In this document: piece after piece, positions 1 through 11,000 of the stretch
Layout of the letters: every line of letters begins with the position of its first letter
How positions within the stretch are numbered: position 1 is the stretch's first letter
Source of the DNA: Morinoia aosen
Taxonomy: Eukaryota; Arthropoda; Malacostraca; Amphipoda; Talitridae
Length of the DNA: 64,000 nt
Direction of reading: 5' to 3'
NCBI GenBank assembly: GCA_030386875.1
Contig: CM059577.1
Coordinates: 24,811,038-24,875,037 of the forward strand
Program-made: the position numbers and the translations under genes
The notes under the pieces: generated by a model
Told to the model about the DNA's origin: nothing
Databases searched by the model: none
The model's input: the letters and a program-made list of their open reading frames with translations, nothing else

Positions 1-1517
1 CCGTACCAATGCGAAGAAATGATTGCCGTACCACTGCGAAGAAATGATTGCCGTACCACTGCGAAGAAATGATTGCCGTACCAATGCGAAGAAATGATTG
101 CCGTACCACTGCGAAGAAATGATTGCCGTACCACTGCGAAGAAATGATTGCCGTACCAATGCGAAGAAATGATTGCCGTACCACTGCGAAGAAATGATTG
201 CCGTACCAATGCGAAGAAATGATTGCCGTACCAATGCGAAGAAATGATTGCCGTACCAATGCGAAGAAATGATTGCCGTACCACTGCGAAGAAATGATTG
301 CCGTACCACTGCGAAGAAATGATTGCCGTACCAATGCGAAGAAATGTTTGCCGTACCAATGCGAAGAAATGATTGCCGTACCAATGCGAAGAAATGATTG
401 CCGTACCAATGCGAAGAAATGTTTGCCGTACCAATGCGAAGAAATGATTGCCGTACCACTGCGAAGAAATGTTTGCCGTACCAATGCGAAGAAATGATTG
501 CCGTACCACTGCGAAGAAATGATTGCCGTACCAATGCGAAGAAATGTTTGCCGTACCAATGCGAAGAAATGATTGCCGTACCACTGCGAAGAAATGATTG
601 CCGTACCACTGCGAAGAAATGTTTGCCGTACCACTGCGAAGAAATGATTGCCGTACCACTGCGAAGAAATGATTGCCGTACCACTGCGAAGAAATGTTTG
701 CCGTACCACTGCGAAGAAATGATTGCCGTACCACTGCGAAGAAATGATTGCCGTACCACTGCGAAGAAATGATTGCCGTACCACTGCGAAGAAATGATTG
801 CCGTACCACTGCGAAGAAATGATTGCCGTACCAATGCGAAGAAATGATTGCCGTACCAATGCGAAGAAATGATTGCCGTACCACTGCGAAGAAATGATTG
901 CCGTACCACTGCGAAGAAATGATTGCCGTACCACTGCGAAGAAATGATTGCCGTACCACTGCGAAGAAATGATTGCCGTACCACTGCGAAGAAATGTTTG
1001 CCGTACCACTGCGAAGAAATGATTGCCGTACCACTGCGAAGAAATGATTGCCGTACCACTGCGAAGAAATGATTGCCGTACCAATGCGAAGAAATGTTTG
1101 CCGTACCAATGCGAAGAAATGATTGCCGTACCACTGCGAAGAAATGATTGCCGTACCACTGCGAAGAAATGTTTGCCGTACCAATGCGAAGAAATGATTG
1201 CCGTACCACTGCGAAGAAATGTTTGCCGTACCAATGCGAAGAAATGTTTGCCGTACCAATGCGAAGAAATGATTGCCGTACCACTGCGAAGAAATGTTTG
1301 CCGTACCAATGCGAAGAAATGATTGCCGTACCAATGCGAAGAAATGATTGCCGTACCACTGCGAAGAAATGATTGCCGTACCAATGCGAAGAAATGATTG
1401 CCGTACCAATGCGAAGAAATGATTGCCGTACCACTGCGAAGAAATGTTTGCCGTACCAATGCGAAGAAATGATTGCCGTACCAATGCGAAGAAATGATTG
1501 CCGTACCAATGCGAAGG
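1..1517. repeat. 25-bp minisatellite, about 60 copies, runs off the left edge
   Basis: The unit has the core GCGAAGAAATGATTGCCGTA and repeats head to tail with a strict 25-bp period. Copies differ mainly at two places, CCAATG/CCACTG and GATTG/GTTTG, which change independently along the array. At its right end the array passes without a break into a transposase remnant. Read on the minus strand the unit begins CGGCAATCATTTCTTCGC, the same stretch of the transposase (Arg-Gln-Ser) seen in the second remnant near 28.9 kb. The array therefore seems to have grown from a transposon coding segment. Small open frames inside it are only by-products of the repeat. Confidence 0.97.
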
Positions 1518-1693
1518 AATGATTGCTGGACACTTGGGAAGACACCAGGAGTTTCAGCAATTCTCACGCATCAATAGTCCCGCTGATGCGTTCTCCCACG
1601 CACGGGACTGGGGTTTCGTACACTAGACTCTTTAAGCGTCCATAGAGATATAAGTCTAAGGGCGTCATGCCAGGAGACCTGGGGGGCCAAGAG
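1503..1693 (-). pseudogene. C-terminal remnant of a DDE-type transposase
   Basis: On the minus strand, from 1693 downwards, the translation reads SWPPRSPGMTPLDLYLYGRL and then KSLVYETP. This is the family pattern W-P-P-R-S-P-D-L-T-P-L-D around the last catalytic acidic residue of insect-type IS630/Tc1/mariner-related transposases. After a frameshift near 1590 the frame continues as IAETPGVFPSVQQSFL, the usual C-terminal segment. The Asp of SPDL is Gly here and the frame is broken, so the copy is dead. The normal C-terminal end is replaced by the 25-bp array. Confidence 0.8.
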
Positions 1694-2390
1694 ATTGATC
1701 GGTTGCGACACTTCAAGTGTTTGTTAATTTTGAACTAAATATTTTTGGATACCACTCCATGTATTGAATTATGATCACTCATCTCGGTAGAACCTTAGGT
1801 GAAAGTTTGTACAAACAATTCAGAAACATACTGTAGATATGTAATATTTATGAGTTATATCCAACTATCAAATATTTTCATTTAAAAAATGAAAATCTAC
1901 GTTATTTAATAACGACTTCTACAATGATCTTGATATTCTGCACGAATAAATGGAAATACACGGTAATTCAAGTGTCATAACTGTAAAATAAGTCGTATCT
2001 TTTTCTTCATTACAGTGCATTATGCTTTTACAATGGTATTTCAGATTAACTAAGAGTAACTGCTTCTGATCCCTCAAATTACATATATAAATAATCCTAA
2101 ATTACAGTACACGGTAGTAAACAGTTTCAGAATACGTAAAAGCGAGTGAGTTTAAAATATATATAACGTTTTCCCTTTATGAGGTAATCATTTGGCTCGA
2201 ATAATTTAGAGCCAATATTGCTTATCCTGGTAAAATAATTAGAAAAGGAAGCCATCTTGAGTCAATACTGGCAATAATCCCAAAAGAATACGCGGCGGTA
2301 TGTCCTAATCAAGGTCGAAATTGCCAGTTTTACATCAATGATTGTAAAATTGGAGCAACTGAAAAGGCTTGTACAACATGATATTTGCAA
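1694..2390. other. AT-rich spacer with no recognised gene
   Basis: No coding-like composition, no transposase or reverse-transcriptase motif and no tandem repeat could be seen between the transposase remnant and the 15-bp array. Confidence 0.6.
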
Positions 2391-2566
2391 TCATTGCAGT
2401 GCACACAAATCTGTATTATGTGTACTTGTATCTAGCAAGCCAGTATCATGTACATCGGTCTCGAATGTACCTGCATCATGTACACCCGTTTCAAATATGC
2501 CTGTATCATGTATACCTGATTCAGGTATACCTGTATAATGTATGCCTGTACCAAATATATCAGGAA
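2391..2566. repeat. 15-bp/30-bp decayed minisatellite, left part
   Basis: Repeated motifs of the form TGTATCATGTATACCTG and TTCAGGTATACCTG follow each other with a base period of 15 bp, often as 30-bp pairs. The same motif returns at 3467-3525 on the far side of the mariner remnant, so both parts are probably one array split by the element. Confidence 0.75.
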
Positions 2567-3460
2567 GTATCATCAGCCTGTCCGTTTTCCTGTTGTAACA
2601 AACTTGAAGCTCATCGCAGCAGTACCCATAAGACAATTGAGCTCTAAACTTCATGTGAGTGCAGTGACAATTCAACGTCACCTAAGTAAAGAAGCTGGGA
2701 AAGAAACCAAAACTTAGGAAGTGGGTTTCTTATGACTTCTCCGCTGTTAATCGTCAGCAGCGCGTGGACGTCTTAGCATCTTTGCATTCCCGCCAGCTGC
2801 TAGAATCTTTTCTAGGTAAAATTGTTACCGGAGATGAAAAGTGGATTATATTCTGAAATGTTAAACGTAAACATCAATGGCTAGATCGACACGCAAAACC
2901 GCAACCACAACCAAAACCAGGACTTGATCCGAAAAAAATCTTGTTGTGTGTCTGGTGGGATATGAGTGGAATTATTCACTACGATCTTCTTGGAAACAAC
3001 CAAACACTACAGAACTGAACTGTTGCAAGCACTAAATACCGCTTTTAAAAAGAAGCGCCCAGCTTTGGTCAATCGAAAGGGCGTCATCCTTCAGCATGAC
3101 AATGCGCGTCCGCATACAGCACGAATGTTTAGGAAACAATTGAGGCGCTGAATTGGGAAACATTGATGCATCCGCCTTATTCTCCCGATATTGCTCCTTC
3201 AGACTTCTATCTCTTCAGTAGTATCGACAATCATCTTAGAGGAAAACTTTGAAAGTCTAAAATAACACTGAAAATGAATTGCAGGTCTGTTTTGATTCAT
3301 AAGCCAAAGATATCTATGAAGGAGACATTGAAAAATTGGTTAGTAGGTGGTCATAAGTTGTTACTAACGATGTAGAATATGTTGTTGAATAAATGAATGT
3401 TACTTGATCTATTTTTACTCTCCTCATCATACTAGTAAAAACCTGACAGAACTTATAGCA
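2567..3460 (+). mobile_element. 5'-truncated mariner-family element
   Basis: The plus strand shows the mariner transposase (DD34D) in broken frames: SSKLHVSAVTIQRHLS, then after a frameshift near 2692 LGKKPKLRKWVSYDF, then the hallmark VTGDEKWII at about 2825-2855. Next come KKILLCVWWDMSG, VILQHDNARPHTA with the second catalytic Asp, and HPPYSPDIAPSDFYLF with the third. The end is YEGDIEKLVSRW and VTNDVEYVVE before TAA at 3390-3392. Stops and frameshifts make it inactive. About the first 70-80 codons and the left terminal repeat are missing; near 3430-3460 is a possible right terminal repeat (AACCTGACAGAACTTATAG). Confidence 0.9.
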
Positions 3461-3466
3461 CGATCT

Positions 3467-3525
3467 GAAGCCTGTATGTATACCTGTTTCAAGTATACCT
3501 GTTTCAGGTATACCTGTATCAAGTC
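3467..3525. repeat. 15-bp minisatellite, right part
   Basis: About three and a half copies of ATACCTGTTTCAAGT with small changes. It matches the motif left of the mariner remnant. Confidence 0.75.
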
Positions 3526-3928
3526 ATACTTTCTAGTTTTATGTATCTACATAAATATAATTTGGGCACAATATTTGAATTGAAATTAACTCGTGATTTT
3601 TCATACATGGGTTTATAATTTTATATCATGTAATGTTTGAAGTTTGTCCGTAGGTTCATTATGATATTTGGAATATCATTGAACGATATATCGGGTAGAA
3701 TATTGGTGTTGAATGATGGGTGGTGTGTGACAAGAAATAATCAGACATACTTTAATATCAGAGAAATTCTAAAGAATACTTTGGCATATATTGTATTCAT
3801 AAAAGTTGGTATGATCAGAAAGTGACCAATGAGAATCATTGGGAATTGCAAGCCATTTTAACGGGTGTTCTGCGATTTGTAGGAAGAAGAGTCAAGTATT
3901 TCTGTGATTAAGGGGTTTCTCTTCAATA
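3526..3928. other. Spacer, no recognised gene
   Basis: AT-rich. One open frame of 62 codons (3637-3825) has no recognisable motif and low-complexity composition; I do not call it a gene. Confidence 0.5.
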
Positions 3929-6293
3929 GTTTAGGAAGCCCGGCCTAAAAGAGGCTTCAATATTTTAGGAAGCACGGCTTAAAAGAGGCTTCAATATTTT
4001 AGGAAGCCCGGCTTACAAGAGGCTTCAATAGTTTAGGAAGCCCGGCCTAAAAGAGGCTTCAATATTTTAGGAAGCACGGCTTAAAAGAGGCTTCAATATT
4101 TTAGGAAGCCCGGCTTACAAGAGGCTTCAATATTTTAGGAAGCCCGGCTTAAAAAAGGCTTCAATATTTTAGGAAGCCCGGCTTAAAAAAGGCTTCAATA
4201 TTTTAGGAAGCCCGGCTTACAAGAGGCTTCAATATTTTAGGAAGCCCGGCCTAAAAGAGGCTTCAATATTTTAGGAAGCACGGCTTAAAAGAGGCTTCAA
4301 TATTTTAGGAAGCCCGGCCTAAAAGAGGCTTCAATATTTTAGGAAGCCCGGCCTAAAAGAGGCTTCAATATTTTAGGAAGCACGGCTTAAAAAAGGCTTC
4401 AATATTTTAGGAAGCCCGGCCTAAAAGAGGCTTCAATATTTTAGGAAGCACGGCTTAAAAGAGGCTTCAATATTTTAGGAAGCCCGGCCTAAAAGAGGCT
4501 TCAATATTTTAGGACGCCCGGCTTACAAGAGGCTTCAATAGTTTAGGACGCCCGGCTTACAAGAGGCTTCAATATTTTAGGAAGCCCGGCTTAAAAGAGG
4601 CTTCAATATTTTAGGAAGCCCGGCTTAAAAGAGGCTTCAATAGTTTAGGAAGCCCGGCCTAAAAGAGGCTTCAATAGTTTAGGAAGCCCGGCTTAAAAGA
4701 GGCTTCAATAGTTTAGGAAGCCCGGCCTAAAAGAGGCTTCAATAGTTTAGGACGCCCGGCTTACAAGAGGCTTCAATATTTTAGGAAGCCCGGCTTAAAA
4801 GAGGCTTCAATATTTTAGGAAGCCCGGCTTAAAAGAGGCTTCAATAGTTTAGGAAGCCCGGCTTAAAAGAGGCTTCAATATTTTAGGAAGCCCGGCCTAA
4901 AAGAGGCTTCAATAGTTTAGGAAGCACGGCTTAAAAGAGGCTTCAATATTTTAGGAAGCCCGGCCTAAAAGAGGCTTCAATATTTTAGGAAGCCCGGCTT
5001 ACAAGAGGCTTCAATAGTTTAGGAAGCCCGGCCTAAAAGAGGCTTCAATAGTTTAGGAAGCACGGCTTACAAGAGGCTTCAATAGTTTAGGAAGCCCGGC
5101 CTAAAAGAGGCTTCAATAGTTTAGGAAGCACGGCTTACAAGAGGCTTCAATAGTTTAGGAAGCCCGGCCTAAAAGAGGCTTCAATAGTTTAGGAAGCACG
5201 GCTTACAAGAGGCTTCAATAGTTTAGGAAGCCCGGCCTAAAAGAGGCTTCAATAGTTTAGGAAGCCCGGCTTACAAGAGGCTTCAATAGTTTAGGAAGCC
5301 CGGCCTAAAAGAGGCTTCAATAGTTTAGGAAGCACGGCTTACAAGAGGCTTCAATAGTTTAGGAAGCCCGGCCTAAAAGAGGCTTCAATAGTTTAGGAAG
5401 CCCGGCTTAAAAGAGGCTTCAATAGTTTAGGAAGCCCGGCCTAAAAGAGGCTTCAATATTTTAGGAAGCCCGGCCTAAAAGAGGCTTCAATAGTTTAGGA
5501 AGCCCGGCTTAAAAGAGGCTTCAATATTTTAGGAAGCCCGGCCTAAAAGAGGCTTCAATATTTTAGGAAGCCCGGCTTACAAGAGGCTTCAATAGTTTAG
5601 GAAGCCCGGCCTAAAAGAGGCTTCAATAGTTTAGGAAGCACGGCTTACAAGAGGCTTCAATAGTTTAGGAAGCCCGGCCTAAAAGAGGCTTCAATAGTTT
5701 AGGAAGCACGGCTTACAAGAGGCTTCAATAGTTTAGGAAGCACGGCTTAAAAGAGGCTTCAATAGTTTAGGAAGCCCGGCCTAAAAGAGGCTTCAATAGT
5801 TTAGGAAGCCCGGCTTACAAGAGGCTTCAATAGTTTAGGAAGCCCGGCTTAAAAGAGGCTTCAATAGTTTAGGAAGCACGGCTTACAAGAGGCTTCAATA
5901 GTTTAGGAAGCCCGGCCTAAAAGAGGCTTCAATAGTTTAGGAAGCACGGCTTACAAGAGGCTTCAATAGTTTAGGAAGCCCGGCCTAAAAGAGGCTTCAA
6001 TAGTTTAGGAAGCCCGGCCTAAAAGAGGCTTCAATAGTTTAGGAAGCCCGGCTTACAAGAGGCTTCAATAGTTTAGGAAGCACGGCTTAAAAGAGGCTTC
6101 AATAGTTTAGGAAGCCCGGCTTACAAGAGGCTTCAATAGTTTAGGAAGCACGGCTTAAAAGAGGCTTCAATATTTTAGGACGCCCGGCTTACAAGAGGCT
6201 TCAATAGTTTAGGAAGCCCGGCTTAAAAGAGGCTTCAATATTTTAGGAAGTCCGGCTTAAAAGAGGCTTCAATATTTTAGAAAGCTCGGCTTA
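3929..6293. repeat. 34-bp minisatellite, about 69 copies
   Basis: The unit contains AGGAAGCCCGGCTTAAAAG and GAGGCTTCAATATTTT. Variants occur at several positions (CCCGG/CACGG, TTAAAAG/CTAAAAG/TTACAAG, ATTTT/AGTTT, GAAGC/GACGC) and change in blocks, with ATTTT commoner at the left and AGTTT commoner in the middle. Each unit has two inverted symmetries, AAGCC-C-GGCTT and GGCTTC(10)GAAGCC, so a single strand could fold into a row of hairpins. No open frame of note. Confidence 0.97.
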
Positions 6294-7376
6294 TGTTCAT
6301 GTGACAGGAGGTTTAGGTTGATGTAATAGGTAGATGAACACAATGAAAATATACTTGCGCAATTAGAGGGTTTCTCGCTACAGAAGTTGACGTTTCATGT
6401 AAGCCATGGAAGAAACTTATTCCTGAGATAGGTGGCTCCCAAACCCCCAGAAGACATTTTCTGTAGGGTACAGGAGAAACATATCACTGAAAAAGATGGT
6501 TTTCTTTACTTAAGTAGATATTTCGTGAATAACATATAGAAGAAGCATATTCCTGAAACAGAGGGTATCCTCATGCGTTAAATCGGTTACTGGACATGTG
6601 ATTTTAACACAACGATAAAATTTACCCTGACACCACTTTTCTAACCCTTTAAAAAGTTGCTGTGAATTTTTTCAAGCGTTGCCGCCCAAGAGGCTGATTT
6701 GTTTTGGAATTTTTCTCTTTAAAAAAGCTGGGGAAGAAACATATCTATGAAGAAGTATTGTCCTTCAATGTTCGAAGAGGTAACATGCTCCTGTGCTAGA
6801 GGGCTTATTCTTAGATGAATAAGCCCTCAACTATGAATTAACTATGAAACCGCCTGACATTCATAGTTAACTTTACTCTTTTTTTAACTTTTTAGTGACA
6901 CGATTAGTTCCAAGTCAAAAACTTTGAACGACCTGTAAAAACAATGAAATAACTCATCTCAATTTTGTTGCAGGACGTTGATTTTCAGAGGCATCGTGCG
7001 AGGTTAAAGTAGAACTACAATGAATACTGAAAAGTAGCGCACCAACAACATTAGTACGAGTACTCTGATATTACTTTTAGATTTAGTACGTTACGAAGAA
7101 GATATTTGCGGACTCAAATAATAACGAGAAAAATTTAAAAACATAGCTTAATATTTATTCATTTATACCGAGCATAGATTAGACACAAACAAAGTTCAAA
7201 AGCTTAAAAGGCTATGAACGGGATCAAAATAATGAGAAATACATTCAATGATAAAGAAAAATTTGATATATTGAAATTTCCCTAACAGTTTTTCAAAAGG
7301 TTTTTGAGCAATGACCGGATGAAATTACACTTTACTTTAAATATTTAGAACGCTATAAATTAGGTAGATAATTAAA
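6294..7376. other. Upstream region of the potassium channel gene
   Basis: Between 6360 and 6790 a loose motif (GAAGAAACATATTCCTGA-like, then GAGGGT) recurs at irregular spacing and looks like a decayed array. Two hairpins lie at 6799-6828 and 6838-6870. The last 500 bases before the start codon are AT-rich. No TATA box can be assigned with confidence: TATAAAT at about 7355 is only about 16 bases from the ATG. Confidence 0.5.
6799..6870. other. Two adjacent perfect hairpins
   Basis: GAGGGCTTATTC at 6799-6810 pairs with GAATAAGCCCTC at 6817-6828 (12-bp stem, 6-base loop). TTAACTATGAA at 6838-6848 pairs with TTCATAGTTAA at 6860-6870 (11-bp stem). No T-run follows and no coding region is close, so this is not called a terminator. 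Confidence 0.7.
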
Positions 7377-8043
7377 ATGGAGGGCAGCGCGACATCCAGC
7401 AATGTCGCTTTGACCAACGCTCGGCAAGAAGGCAACAGAAGAAGCACGAAGTGTTGCACCAAATTTGTTTCCATTTTGTGCTCGAACCTCGGGGTTTGTT
7501 TCCTTGTGCTAGTGTACACAGGTCTCGGGGCTGTGTTGTTCACATCCCTGGAGGGTCAGAATCAGTCCCACCACAGAAGTTTGCCAGTCACACACCCCGT
7601 ATCTCCGGAGTCCCCCTCTGCGGACGCCGCAGAAGCCGACGCCGGCAGAAAACCTTCCTCAGTTGACACGGCACCGAAATCAGAAACTCTACGGAAAATG
7701 AACCTCGTATCTGGGGAGCCAACAGACAAAACAGCGGCGGCGGCGGCGGTGATAGGAGGCGAATTTGACACTCAGATGCTGCGACACCAGACGGTGGAGA
7801 GGCTGTGGAGCATAACGGAGTCCCTGAACATCCTGTACCGCGAGAACTGGACGCGTGTCGTGGAGAAGGAGCTCAGGAGGTACAGCGAGGAGCTGCTCAC
7901 CTCCCTCATCAGGCAGCACAACCTGGCGGACGAGGCTGCTGCGTCCAGGAAGCGGCACGAGGACGACGCACAGGAGCAGTTCAAGGAGCAGTGGACTTTT
8001 GCTGGGTCTTTTCTTTACAGTCTCACCGTCATCACCACCATCG
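7377..8043 (+). CDS. K2P channel exon 1
   Basis: Encodes the N-terminus, M1, the outer loop and the start of pore 1, ending inside the glycine codon of TTIG (phase 1). The donor is ATCG|GTGAGT. A GCG run gives five alanines near residue 120. The exon end and donor are the first unit of a 22-bp array. Confidence 0.92.
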
Positions 8044-11000
8044 GTGAGTCGCGTCACCACCATCGGTGAGTTGTGTTACCGCCATCGGTGAGTTGCGTCA
8101 CCACCATCGGTGAGTTGCGTCACCACTATCGATGAGTTGCGTCTCTACATCGGTGAGTTGCGTCACCACCATCGGTGAGTTGAGTCACCACCATCGGTGA
8201 GGTGAGAGGTGATATCACCACTGGTAAGCCATCATGTAATCTACCTGCGGTAGATCAATAGTCAGCGGAGGATTGATGCAATAAATCAATGTTAGTCACT
8301 AAGGCCTGGTTGAGACAGGCGGCAATCAGTAGACGACGGCCTTCAGAGTACATAGATGTGAGATCTTTAGCAGAGTAGACAGGAGCCATCAAGAAGAGTA
8401 GATGGCAGCATCAAGTAGAAGCCAAGTTCGCATCAAGTAAAACACACGCAGGCCACCGAATGAAGCAATGCATAATAATAATTACCGTGGGATAACACCT
8501 CATGTAAGCGCTGACACCCAACTGTGGTGGGTAGTACAATGTAATCATTTGCTGCAAAGCATTCAAATTCTTTTCTGGGCTTAAAAATTGCAATCATTCT
8601 ACTCAATTGCAGTTCCACTACACGTCCAATGCCCTCACACTATTCCACTATATGTAGAATCCCTACACAATACTTCATTAAATACATCGAATCTCCACAC
8701 AATATTCCACCATACGTCGAATACCCACACAATATTCCACCATACGTCGAATACCCACTCGTGATAGACAGGCGTAAATATCCCGTGCGTGTACCAATTT
8801 AAAAGCGTCTAATGCATAAACAAATATTTCAAGGTTTTTCAAGTATTGAACTGATACAGCTACAGGCCACATACGAACAATTCAACTCATCAGTAAATTG
8901 AACATTATCATCATACACGTAGTCCCACTCATGAGAGTGAATACAATGCTCAGGCAAACCGATCATGCATTCAGTGCTCGTTGTTTTATTGTTTTGTGTA
9001 CAGCCCGGTGTTGTGTGCAGCACGGTGTTGTGTACAGGACGGTGTTGTGTACTGCACTGTGCTGTATACAGCACCGTGTTGTGTACAGCACGGTGTTGTG
9101 TACAGCACGGTGTTGTGTGCAGCACAATGGTGTGTACAGCACCGTTTTGTGTAAAGCACGGTGTTGTGCACAGCACGGTGTTGTGTACAGCACCGTGTTT
9201 TGTTGAGCACGGTATTGTGTACAGCGGGGTGTTGTGTACAGCACGGTGTTGTGAGCAGCACAATGTTGTGTACAGCACGGTGTTGTGTACAGCACGGTGT
9301 TGTGAACAGCTCGGTGTTGTGAGCAGCACAATGTTGTGTACAGCACGGTGTTGTGTACAGCACGGTGTTGTGTACTGCACGGTGTTGCTTACAGCAAGGT
9401 AGTTTGAATAAAAAAGCACCATGTACAACAGCGTATTTCACGCACAATCGTTGCTATATATGTACTACGGCAATAGATTGCTTTCACATTGTTCATTTTA
9501 TGGAATTCAAAAAACCTCTGAAAACCTCTGAAATAAACCTCTGAAATTCAGTGCTACATGTCACGCTCTGTTTAAACATTGTAATGCACAGAGTAGATTT
9601 AGAAAAGTTTTACCCTATGTTTTCTGCGAGACGAAAGAGCAGAGATTGACAATTTAGAAGACGCCGCTGATTCATTTCTCCGTAACTGCGGGATGTATTT
9701 ATCAGTGCGAGAAGCTCCTCTGGCGCCATAGAAAACAGTGAAGGCGGCAAAGTGATTGTGTAGAGAAACTCCTACTCAACGGGGCTTGCTCTGCTCTCAA
9801 GTTGAAATCTGAAATATTACTGTAATTTTGAAGTAAAATACGTTTATTGATTAGCGGTGTTTTTTAAATAATTTGTTTAGAAAGTTCGCACTCACGCATC
9901 TTTACGCTGCGCAGGCTACGGAGCTGTGGCGCCGCAGACAGCGCTGGGTAGAGTGGCCACCATCATATATGCTCTGCTGGGCATCCCCCTCATGCTGCTC
10001 TACCTCTCCTCTGTCGGTAGGTGCTGGTAGAGTTACCATGCTGCTCTACCTTTCCTGTGTCGGTAGGTGCTGGTAGAGTTACCATACTGCTCTACCTCTC
10101 TTATGTCGGTAGGTGCAGGTAGAGTAGTTACAATGCTGCTCTACCTTTCCTGTGTCGGTAGGTGCAGGTAGAGTAACAACGATACTTTACATCTGTTTGT
10201 CCTAGGTGCTTCTTGTGAAGTTATTGATGAATGTGCGCAATGTTCATCCCTTAGGTTATAGTATTTACACTGTTTTTTAATGGAGCGAACTTCATATGAT
10301 CTTTACTGTTTTTTTTGAAGGAGAGAACTTTACAGGATCTGCATTGTTTTTACTGGAAATAACTTCATAGAATCTGCGTTGTTTCTTAATGCAACGAATT
10401 TTATAGGTTCTGTATTTTTTTAAAAAAACGAATTCCATACGTTTTACATTGTTTTTTCTTGGAACGAAGTTCATAGAATCTACATTGTTATTTACAGCAA
10501 CGAACTCTAGAGAATCTACGTTTCCTTAAAGTATCGAACTTTATATGCTTAAAAAGTTTAAGAAATTTATTTACCACGAGCGATACAGCAGTAGATTGTA
10601 TCTCATGTCTAGTACAATGGACACATTTGAGTAAAGCTACTTGTGGGCCCGAATAAGCTCAGTGAATTTTAGAGCATCGTATCAACGCTATTTTAAGGCG
10701 TGTAGTTATGTTCAACCAAATTTATATAACCTAGGGGGCATACTAGACTGATCAATAAGTAGGTTCTCTCATGATTCGATGCCTGATTTTTACAAAAATA
10801 GTTAATATGGGCTAGATGGGAACAGTATATTCTATAAAATGATTAGCAGCAGACTTAAGATCTACGTCGTAAATTATGGTAAATTACATTATCAAGATGT
10901 CATGTAGCAAAAGCAAATTTGACTTGAAAACCTTATCTGATTAATATTTCGATAGGAAGAGGGATTCAAGATTCGTTTTGAAAGCTTTGTAAGAACTTTT

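Noticed and set aside
3929-6293. CRISPR array
   Set aside because: Units follow each other without unique spacers, and the DNA is eukaryotic. The same holds for all other arrays here.
8829-9447. Cysteine-rich open frames on both strands in K2P intron 1
   Set aside because: Produced by the 17-bp repeat; frames are open on both strands and lie in an intron.
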